From Anaerolineaceae bacterium (GTDB lineage: Bacteria; Chloroflexota; Anaerolineae; Promineifilales; Promineifilaceae), in the NCBI GenBank assembly GCA_002699125.1, contig PABI01000067.1:1-64000 (forward strand): a stretch of DNA of 64,000 nt, in the 5' to 3' direction. The notes beneath the pieces are model-generated. The model saw only the letters and a program-made list of their open reading frames with translations. It was not told where the DNA came from and searched no databases. A program made the position numbers and the translations under genes. Shown piece after piece: positions 62,501 through 64,000 of the stretch; positions within the stretch are counted from its first letter, which is position 1; each line of letters opens with the position of its first letter.

Positions 62501-63680
62501 TGGGCACGCCCGTGGAGCCGGAGGTATAGATAATGTAGGCGGTGGTCTCCGGTGGATAGTGGTAATCAGTCAGCGGTTCCCGGCTGGCGATCTCGGTCCA
62601 TTGACTATCCAGCTTTATGAGGGGAAGGTGATCGTAAACAGGCAGGTTTTGCACCAGGTGGGATTCTGTTAGGAGCAGCGCGGTGCACGCATCTTCTAGC
62701 ATAAACTTGATGCGTTCGGCAGGCGATTCGGCCGTTAGCGGCAGATAAGTACCGCCTGCTTTAAGGATGCCTAGCAACGTGACCAGAACGCGGACGGTGC
62801 GCTCTTGAGTAAAGGCGACGACCACTCCTGGCTTGACGCCTTGCTGCCGTAAATGAGCCGCAAGCTGCCCAGATTGGTAATCCAGTTCGGCGTAGGTCAG
62901 GCTGGTGTGGTTGGTGTCGGAAACGGCCGTTCTCTCCGGCGTTTTTGCGGCTTGTTGGGCAATCCATTCGTGCAGACACAAATCGTGGGGCACGTCCAGC
63001 GTCGTCTGGTTCCAGGTGTGCAGCAGCAGTTCCCGTTCCGCCAGGGGCATCATTTCTAAATCTGTTACCGAGCAGTCGGGGTTATCTGCGGCAGCGCGTA
63101 GCAGCGTGGCCAAATGGGTGGCAAACTGCTGAATGTGCGGCTCGGTAAACAGGTCAGCGCGGTAATGCCAGCAGCAGCGCCAGCTGTTTTCTTCTTGTTT
63201 GACCACCAGCGTTAAATCGTACAGCGCATTATACGCTGTCTCCGGTAGGTTGCCCGCGGCAAAAACGGCCTGGAAGAGCGGTGCATAGCTGCCGTCTTGG
63301 GCAGGCTGCAATTCGTTGATCAGGGCAGGCAGAGGCAATGCGTTGTTTTGGGCCTGTTGTTGGGCCTGGGCCAGCTGCTCGACCAGCTGAGCGAAGGTGG
63401 TGTCTGGCGTGATTTTGGCACGCAAGGGTAGGAGGTGGTTGGCAACGGCCGTACCCACCACTATATCATCTTGCTGGCTGTGACGGTGCAGCAGCAGGAT
63501 GTAAGCTGCCAGCAAGTAGGTCTCATTCTGTACACTGTCAGCCGGTAAAGTGGTGTGATGAACGGCCGTTTGCGGTGTAGTGTCCGCTAGCCGCTGTTTG
63601 TCAATGGGCAGCGTCAACATCACCGGCGCGTTTTTCAACTGTTCCTGCCAATAATTTAGCTGTGTAGAATCAATTTGCAT
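44511..63680 (-). CDS. large multimodular nonribosomal peptide synthetase with terminal thioesterase
   Basis: The 6389-residue enzyme assembles a peptide on carrier domains. Order by residue: condensation C-lobe only (1-220), A1 (224-743), carrier 1 (753-830); C2 (851-1278) with decayed A2 (1300-1733) and no carrier; C3-A3-carrier (1797-2873); C4-A4-carrier (2893-3963); C5-A5-carrier (3983-5033); C6-A6-carrier (5048-6110); thioesterase (6117-6387, GWSMGG). C3 has HHIITDGW and C4 HHIISDGW; C2 reads HHIAMDLW and C6 HHIAFDAW. No epimerisation domain is present. By eye the specificity residues are DVQFIAHVV in A6 (proline-like), DIYQICLIF in A1, DIVQIGMTY in A4, DAYYMGAVV in A3 and DVYYLGAVC in A5; the last four are not assigned. 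Repeat-derived insertions sit in A1, A3, A4, A6 and C4. Confidence 0.95.
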   Translation of the reverse strand: MQIDSTQLNYWQEQLKNAPVMLTLPIDKQRLADTTPQTAVHHTTLPADSVQNETYLLAAYILLLHRHSQQDDIVVGTAVANHLLPLRAKITPDTTFAQLVEQLAQAQQQAQNNALPLPALINELQPAQDGSYAPLFQAVFAAGNLPETAYNALYDLTLVVKQEENSWRCCWHYRADLFTEPHIQQFATHLATLLRAAADNPDCSVTDLEMMPLAERELLLHTWNQTTLDVPHDLCLHEWIAQQAAKTPERTAVSDTNHTSLTYAELDYQSGQLAAHLRQQGVKPGVVVAFTQERTVRVLVTLLGILKAGGTYLPLTAESPAERIKFMLEDACTALLLTESHLVQNLPVYDHLPLIKLDSQWTEIASREPLTDYHYPPETTAYIIYTSGSTGVPKGVPISHNNIVNLTASMLQEPGMTADDKFLAITALSFDILGYELYSPLVVGGEVVIASEKMIRDGHLLSDRLAEGDITFLQGTPVTWQMLLAAGWSGTPSLKMISCGEALTRHLATQLLARGQALWNLYGPTEATIFATGHRVLPEELDQLNRDDLPIGRPVHNMQAYILDANQRLLPIGAVGELYLGGAGLSQGYLNRPNLTAERFIPLSVNGNPLSVNRPPITEYRIPNTVYRTGDLARYRHDGVIEYLGRTDYQVKLHGFRIELGEIESRLEELPEVQTAVAIVWTNPANNDRQLVAYFVSASGETVDTEQIRAALKSTLPSYMVPGILMQLPQLPATPNGKVDRKALPTPQETRERERPYAAPRNSVEEQLAELWAKLFSVERVGIQDSFLDMGGHSLLATQLVSDIQSALGVRLSVGDLFRHETIAELAAVVVASQQDATAAPAIIAVDEKKHTLSAAQRRLWFFYKLDPQSPAYNEPIAIRLRGPVNVDWLQQSLTDMVARHEVLRTVYFEEEDVYGRVQPIDQLPVPVLDLRHLPKREQETAITNQIAREDQRPFNLTNDIPIRIKLLHLDEDHWVLLLVLHHIAMDLWSIELIIEEITILYRAYQAGQTPQLPELPIQYSDYAAWQEKWLAEHEAEQLAYWKKTLAPDPEPLQLLTAKPRSDKPNDEGANFSFHLPDVVMQQTSEFMQKERVTLFMLLLATYQALMHRYTQQDEINVGVPFANRHQNHTEKLIGFFTNTVVMNASFTPGMTFRQLLGQVWERVLGGQDNQDLPFNKVVEAVQTTRRENMPPLFQTFFTVQAVEGRPQIPGIEIEPVSFETNTAKFDLMLSMAKQGQQINGFVEYRTALFTPERIELFSRHYVNILAELMQQPDRPIVEIDFRTEAEKEQQATAQQTAVPPQTLIEKFTEIAERFGTKTAVSSSASSLTYQQLHQQSNQIAHLLLAHDIQANDVVAIYAATTPQIVTAVLGVLKVGAVYLPLNEDDPAAWHQAALQEGQAKLLLHSEANPVNDINGYPKLAIETAQSTASDNLPAPAAGGILLQTFGCYSVTDLLHLSEIYPVQMGNQVLQFAPFASHPATHEMFATLINGGTLHLAPRDQLTKLSSIYDLLKNQQIDFAILPAVLIAALDPKRLPQLQTIVSLEADMEQSHWQKWTGRQRLHGHLNGVSILPAVLSKIETAETWLSGTAVPPITLRNAQAQPTPAGVLGTLHITEQSTGDNWCWLPDGRLQFRHYHPTHTTTRGRYVQTEAIAAVLQQHPAVEKCIVLPDQNPCEKRLLTAYIVPTGAFDADQFNQFAQAQLPSQLIPAHYQTVPRIPLTPAGQVDYQALQTMQQEETQQDQQADARAAKRSALAERRKNLSAKQQALLNKWQKKKTDDSSSGRQAIPKQEAGKRLPLSFAQRRLLVLDHLDPNKATYNVPMAFQVDGRLDEAALQKALDTLYTRHSSLRTTFFYGDDEQPYQHIADAAHLPINRVDFSEVPEAEREDEARQWVQAEVQRPFNLSTGPLIRVSHLRLSEAQHVLVIVMHHIITDGWSMNIFVREFLQLYSTLVQNLPDNLPDLLIDYGDFAAWQQKWLQGEVLEQQLVYWKDHLTGAPAVLNLPTDLPRPKMQSTHGRTFNRLLPAELTPALAELSQANSSTLFMTLFAAYNLLLARYSQQDDLVVGTPIANRNQPGIENLIGFFVNMLPLRTQIGEEETFTTLLSKVRQAALEGYNHQNIPFEQVVNSLQPDRDTSYSPVFQVTFALRNNENMELPSLDGLRLTPLPADSNTAKYDLTLVVIETNNGLLCSWEYCTDLFLADTIERMHTHFEMLLHSIVNDPTRHVKKLNILPEAEKQLLLHEWQGKVDDTIPQICLHEQFELWVEKQPEVTAVSDPHLTLTYKELNQRANQLARLLINQGVRPGDTVGIHMTASTPAIVIIMACHKARAAYVPFDPTYPTQRLQLMLDDTAAPVVLTDSSLDHLDTGSCTVWHWQDIQPRLAEQEATNLDLDYTPADPAYIIYTSGSTGKPKGVVCGHTGVFNLQRSFDQWGALPPQAIFSLWTSLNFDASVYEIFPAFITGGSLHIVPQEIRSDAPALFTWLAKNRIQHSYLPPFMVEPFYKWLQEGENSCAMLRLMVGVEPLVEQTLVGIQDLVPGLTVLNAYGPTEATVVSTIYRVPPDSTRPGNAPIGQAMLNYQVYLLDEFMQPVPIGVAGELYVGGIGLAHGYLNRPELTNEKFVENPFDKVTRRQGDKVTDHPLTLSPAFAERRHLVTPSRLYRTGDLARYLPDGNIMFIGRTDFQLKVRGFRVELGEIEANLLAQAGVETAVVMPHTAADGQTTLVAYFTVKVDADPAPNQQTLHESLSQALPNYMVPSVWVPLEQMPRTPNDKIDRKALPAPNLDELERTLPFTAPRTPTETRLHAIWQSLLEVTEISVHDSFFQLGGHSLLATQLASRIQKQFNMQFQLRDIFEQSSIAQIAKAIDGAQNGKAGTSEEEQITQRDGNKPAPLSFAQQRLLLLDQLEPNQATYNIPLAFKLDGCLNEAALQKTVDALYARHDSLRTSFYYGEDEQPYQRIAEATHLPINKVDFAELPQEEREEKARAWIYAEVERPFSLSTGPLIRVSQLRLGDEQHIMVIVMHHIISDGWSVSVLFREMAALYTAFVEEQPALSGPTELDKSKGPSPLPPLPIQYTDFAAWQRQWLQGDILQQQLDYWLDTLQGAPAVLSLPTDRPRPAVQSYQGALLNTEFPKEIMPALQALTQAENATLFMVLLAAFQTLLARYTHQDDIVVGSPIANRNRTEIEGLIGFFVNMLVLRTDTSGNPTFRDLLSRVRDTTLGAYAHQDIPFEKLVEEKHLARDMSYAPLFQVAFVLQNTPNQRVSLPELTLSTLDAPRTTAKYDLTLAITETVNGFRVDWEYSTALFDESTIARLAANFNQLLAQVAANPDRPIQQLEILTATEKALMQQWNKTERPFPSHLCLHQLIDQHANQTPDRIAISDGQTALTYRELETKSNQLAHYLLSLGVQPDTFVAVALERNAHLLVALLGILKAGGAYLPIDPAFPAQRIQFMLADAQAPLLLTQTSLANSLPEHQAQRLCLDELLPNIDDLPTELPETAVAPHNLAYIIYTSGSTGRPKGVQITHNSLVNLLTSMADQPGIDPDDKLLAITTLSFDIATVELYLPLLAGAQIVIAPQTAVTDPQQLIDLLQRENITYLQATPATWQMLLNADWQGQPGLKMITGGEALSVALAQQLLQRGEKLWNMYAPSETTTYSTIHPVLAAELDPQQSIPIGRPLANTQLYILDDNLQQVPIGVTGELYIGGVGVARGYLNQPELTDERFIPLSVIGNPYSVNRSPITDHRLPNTVYRTGDLASFRPDGAVNFLGRSDHQVKVRGFRVELGEIESRLRQHPDVAQVVVHPFEQQLVAYLIYAEEKASDDAATTAELRAFLQETLPAYMIPHIFMPVEAFPLTPNGKVDRKALPTPTGERETTAVYIPPRNQIEAQLVDIWQTLLKVDRVSIYDNFFELGGHSLLATQLVSRIQKQFNLKLPLRELFEQSTVAQIAGLIEQSPEHKPDKAIHKQFIPQLPDGRQPPLSFAQRRLLVMDELAPNKATFNIPLAFKIDGRLDNTALQTAVNTLYQRHSSLRTTFHYGEDGQPYQHIANDTHLPIEQVDFSTLPEEVQEEKVEDWIREEAGRPFNLSTGPLVRLAHLCLSETEHILVVVMHHIITDGWSMGIFVREFVSLYVSQAKGFPLDLPELRVQYADFAAWQQTWLPGDVLEEQLAFWQNHLAGAPAVLSLPTNMPRPKMQSTRGDLYSQLLPKELTSALTRFGQSHKSTRFMTLMAAYNILLMRYSQQNDIVVGTPIANRNHPEIENIIGFFVNMLPLRTQISEDETFSTLLDKMRQTALDAYNHQDIPFEQVVNLLQPERDTSHSPIFQVSFALQNNDTSLPQLNLNDLSLTPLTADSKTAKYDLTLMVTETNNGLLCHWEYSTDLFWPETIKRMHKHFETLLHSIVQQPDLAVTKLSILPPTEKQLLLHDWQGKVDPTIPQISLSQQIEEWAKRQPGVTAVSDQHTSLTYAQLNQRANQLARLLINQGVQPGNAVGIHMSASVPAILGIVACHKARAACVPFDPAYPDQRLQFMLDDTATPVILTDSNLDHLDTGNCAVWQWNAIQSQLDQQDATNLNLAYAPTDRAYIIYTSGSTGTPKGVICGHTGVFNLLRSFDQWGELPPQANSSLWTSLNFDVAVYEIFAALISGGALHIVPADLRMDAAALFTWLAKKQIASVYLPPFMVEPFAAWLKEGKTYPAMRRLLVGVEPLAEQTLVAIQKRQPQAAVINAYGPTEATVCVTAYSIPADSRRQGNAPLGKALLNTELYVLDEEMQPAPIGVAGELYIGGMGLAHGYLNRPDLTAENFVPNPFSDDPEARLYRTGDLVHYLPDGNLMFNGRTDFQLKVRGFRIELGEIESKLLAQPGVAAGVVMPHTAADGQITLVAYYELEQDAAASQQTLRDGLHNDLPNYMVPAVWIQLEQMPRTPNDKIDRNALPAPNLEAISREAAYAPPSTPLEKRLVALWENLLQMEEIGIHDNFFSLGGHSLLAVQLMTALRQQMGKELPLRLLFDAPTIAELAHELEKVSDLANLEPIPKRTDDGPLPLSFAQRRLWFISEMNPQANVSYNVPIHLEIEGPLDLEALEYSFNQLLQRHESLRTRYPLSNDEMPAQEVLAYTAVTLPITDLANLPAAEKETQARQLRQQSAQTPFDLQNGPIYRIHILRLDKMRHQLLFTIHHIAFDAWSTNLFLREVVAHYLHQTTGLLPPLPDSDVQYADFTLWQQARLTPEVLDKQLAFWREHLAHAPTSLALPTDKPRPQTPTANGDLHEFTLPPEMAKQVKQWTQTNGATLFMSLLTAFYGLLYRYSNQDDIVIGTPIANRDHPDLKNIIGFFLNTVALRAQLEETMTWQDLLQQVRSTMIAAQAHQEFPFENLVQALLPDRDPSRHPLFQVMFVLQNQGDAGQLPGNLPIQINQLGEGTQTAKFDLLLELQETAAGFTASFEYNTDLFNPGTIQRMAEHFQQMVAAMVSAPDQPIAQANLLTPQEQRQIEAWNDTAVPIDPHQLIHHRFETQADKTPTAVAAEFGNDQLTYAELEAQANQLAHFLQVQGVQPGDRVGLLLPRSLPMVTAVLATLKAGAGYVPLDPNYPTDRLQVMMQQADVKLLLSHSTLPQDDIGTERHNVDELDLTGYSVERVTAVIDPEHPVYIIFTSGSTGQPKGVTLPHRALNNVLAWQQRATHRQRPARTLQFTSLSFDVHFQEMFTTWQDGGTLVLIADDVRRDGERLLAYLQKHKIERLFLPFVALQNLAEAAQWQQSYPHTLQEVITAGEALLSTPAIREFFSQLPHCAFHNHYGPSESHVVTQHTLGPDPQQWPDLPPIGTPIDNTQIYLLDSNMKPVPIGVPGELYIGGRNLALGYFNQPELTAERFIPLSVNGNPSSVNRSPNTDHRPPYAKRSRSDITVYRTGDLARYLPDGNIQYLGRNDFQVKIRGHRVELGEIETVLNEQPTVQQAVVQAYKPDEGPQQLIAYIKTSEDDVINELHMALRERLPAHMVPAHFMQLEQFPLTPSGKINRRDLPIPDKVEVVRSTPFVAAETELQKQLVQIWEEVVGVSPIGIHDNFFELGGHSLLALRLVAAMHKATAVKIPLPRLFQESTIAALAEFISDPTAESPLTPLVPLRTGNPEQEPLVLIHPGSGQVLPYLKLVNSLPGEQPVYGLQSAGLLPDTPAQTDIETMAATYLKALYEADIRRPYHLAGWSMGGVVAMAMAQQLEAAGNPAASLTLIDTFAPGSSAAETNETTLLQWFAQDTGYLTPSVRPTLLPDEASLDAQLRHLWPQLQATGNLPAGLTFQDLQHQFAVFQANYAAMQTYQPQKYRLPVNLITAKASAKSVRNKWLGWKKYLRKRSVEVLPGTHFSLLQDPKTIQRIAELLIELLPTKASIRG
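45330..45600 (-). other. NRPS carrier domain of the last module
   Basis: The carrier signature FELGGHSLLALRL, with the phosphopantetheine serine, lies between A6 and the thioesterase. Preceding NRPS text PIGIHDNFFELGG is canonical. It presents the completed chain to the thioesterase. Confidence 0.85.
45600..47215 (-). other. NRPS adenylation domain A6, proline-like specificity
   Basis: Core motifs are intact: FTSGSTGQPKGV (A3), HNHYGPSESHVV (A5), YRTGDLARY (A7), TPSGKINR (A10). Aligned by eye to the GrsA pocket (LSFDVHFQEMF, LFLPFVALQ, VITAGEA, NHYGPSESHVV), the code reads D-V-Q-F-I-A-H-V-V, which matches known proline codes. This predicts proline as the last residue of the peptide. Confidence 0.72.
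45958..46056. repeat. in-frame repeat in the A6-A7 loop of NRPS domain A6
   Basis: A CGGTATTCGGTGA...TTACCGATAACGG dyad element lies between GYFNQPELTAERF and YRTGDL. It contains a further nested segment, GTCGCTGCGCGACCGCTTCG (from 45969), absent from the copies in A1 and A4 but related to the centre of the repeat at 37133. The loop is about 21 residues longer than in A5. Confidence 0.8.
52421..52490. repeat. in-frame repeat in the A6-A7 loop of NRPS domain A4
   Basis: Tandem GTAATCGGTGATCGGTGATCGG units followed by the inverted TTACCGAATACGGATTACCG. Encodes the loop between ERF and YRTGDL, with residues such as SVNRSPITDHRLPNT. About 13 residues longer than the uninterrupted loop of A5. Confidence 0.8.
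54481..54522. repeat. in-frame repeat in NRPS condensation domain C4
   Basis: TTTCGACTTGTCCAACTCCG and GTTGGGCCGCTCAGGGCAGG match the argB repeat (39172-39214) at about 30 of 39 positions, in the opposite orientation relative to coding. It adds roughly 14 residues (SGPTELDKSKG) to a loop before the PIQYTDFAAWQ motif. Confidence 0.75.
55699..55800. repeat. in-frame repeat in the A6-A7 loop of NRPS domain A3
   Basis: A different element from those in A1, A4 and A6: GGGGTGACAAGGTGA...TCACCTTGTCACCTTGTC, built of GTGACAAG units in both orientations. A small palindrome, CGTTCTGCGAACG, is nested inside. It lengthens the loop by about 26 residues compared with A5, at the same position in the fold. 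Confidence 0.8.
58480..59780 (-). other. decayed NRPS adenylation domain A2 without carrier
   Basis: About 430 residues keep the overall adenylation length and the A1/A2 region (LTYQQLHQQSNQIAHLLL, VLGVLKVGAVYLPL). They have lost the catalytic motifs: no TSGSTG (GGILLQTFG in its place), no YGPTE, no YRTGD, and PAGQVDYQAL instead of NGKVDRKAL. No GGHS carrier follows; a charged, Lys/Gln-rich linker (about 58300-58480) leads straight into C3. Confidence 0.82.
61803..61878. repeat. in-frame repeat in the A6-A7 loop of NRPS domain A1
   Basis: GTGTTCGGTATTCGGTATTCGG followed by inverted TTACCGATAACGGATTACCG. Same family and same site as the copies in A4 and A6; residues include SVNGNPLSVNRPPITEY. 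About 13 extra residues. Confidence 0.8.
63035..63680 (-). other. truncated condensation domain at the NRPS N-terminus
   Basis: The protein begins LNYWQEQLKNAPVMLTLP, which normally lies near residue 180-200 of a condensation domain. The N-lobe with the HHxxxDG active-site motif is missing; only the C-lobe remains (including DDIVVGTAVANH and the conserved APLFQAVF). This half-domain cannot catalyse condensation alone. Confidence 0.8.
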
Positions 63681-63697
63681 TCTTCTGTACCTTAATA

Positions 63698-63733
63698 TCT
63701 TTCTCTGCGTTCTCCGCGTCTTTGCGGTGAAAT
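63698..63733. repeat. intergenic repeat, TTCTCTGCGTTCTCCGCG family
   Basis: TTTCTCTGCGTTCTCCGCGTCTTTGCGGTGAAA fills the short gap between the two NRPS genes. It matches the right half of the elements at 27122 and 29571, linking the NRPS cluster to the polysaccharide operon by shared repeats. Confidence 0.75.
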
Positions 63734-63734
63734 A

Positions 63735-64000
63735 TTAGAGCAGCAGATCAATTTCGTCGTCGTCAAGTGCTTCTACCATTTCCAGCATTTTTTCTTCTAC
63801 CAGGATGGCCATATCTACCACGGTGGGATGCTCAAACAGGGTGCGCAGCGAAAGCTCTACCTCGAAGATGCTTTGGATGCGCGACGCCAGCTGGGTGATG
63901 AGCAACGAGTGCCCGCCAAGCTGGAAGAAGTTGTCGTAAAGCCCCACTTTTTCCACGCTGGTGAGCTGGGCAAACAGATCGGCAATGGTTTCTTCGATGG
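63735..64000 (-). CDS. C-terminal end of an upstream NRPS (partial, cut by window edge)
   Basis: The frame is open to the window end and continues beyond it. The visible 88 residues are the end of an adenylation-carrier linker (ETIADLFAQLTSVEKVG) and a complete carrier domain with FQLGGHSLLITQL. A short acidic tail (EALDDDEIDLLL) follows, a typical C-terminal docking-like end. The next NRPS gene starts 54 bases downstream on the same strand, so this protein probably hands its intermediate to the large synthetase. An ATG at 63956 is internal and not the real start. Confidence 0.88.
   Translation of the reverse strand, partial: IEETIADLFAQLTSVEKVGLYDNFFQLGGHSLLITQLASRIQSIFEVELSLRTLFEHPTVVDMAILVEEKMLEMVEALDDDEIDLLL

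Noticed and set aside
63735-63956. Stand-alone carrier protein gene starting at 63956
   Set aside because: The frame continues upstream to the window edge with typical adenylation-carrier linker sequence, so it is the end of a larger NRPS.

Overview
The window looks like a chromosomal segment of an environmental bacterium, most probably a filamentous Chloroflexota (Anaerolineae-like). This is an inference from gene content, Thr/Pro-rich linkers in secreted proteins and abundant small intergenic palindromes; no rRNA or tRNA is present to confirm it. The DNA is moderately GC-rich. It is saturated with the perfect 8-bp palindrome ACGGCCGT (more than 90 copies counted by eye in 64 kb; one or two expected by chance), and with several families of small repeats, some of which sit in frame inside genes.

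Region 1 (about 0.4-34.6 kb, all on +) is a surface-polysaccharide locus. It encodes an initiating sugar-phosphate transferase, a sugar dehydrogenase/aminotransferase pair, a giant secreted protein, a Wzz-like protein fused to a degenerate GGDEF domain, a Wzx flippase, a Wzy-like polymerase/ligase, five sulfotransferases, a nucleotidyltransferase-kinase, a P-loop kinase-like protein and a kinase-like/GT4 fusion. It also holds a WD40 protein, a pyruvate-kinase-like/ATP-sulfurylase fusion, a right-handed beta-helix protein, three more glycosyltransferases, a GDP-mannose 6-dehydrogenase and two FemAB/GNAT-like proteins. Together they suggest a sulfated, uronic-acid-containing exopolysaccharide with its own sulfate-activation enzyme.

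Region 2 (about 34.8-40.6 kb, on -) is an arginine operon: argC, argB, argD, a YpeA-like GNAT, and an N-acetylglutamate-synthase-like GNAT in one frame with argG. Its leader has a textbook attenuation layout: a promoter, an almost leaderless 27-codon leader peptide with four consecutive Arg codons, mutually exclusive hairpins, and a perfect terminator stem followed by nine U.

Region 3 (40.7-43.6 kb) has a small lipoprotein (+), a membrane-anchored diheme cytochrome c (-) and an acyl-CoA dehydrogenase (-).

Region 4 (43.7-64.0 kb, on -) is a nonribosomal peptide synthetase cluster: the C-terminus of an upstream NRPS cut by the window edge, a 6389-residue NRPS ending in a thioesterase, and a type II thioesterase. 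The large NRPS starts with only the C-terminal lobe of a condensation domain. It contains a pseudo-module (condensation plus a decayed adenylation domain, no carrier), and its last module carries a proline-like specificity code. Four of its five intact adenylation domains carry repeat-derived insertions in the same A6-A7 loop.
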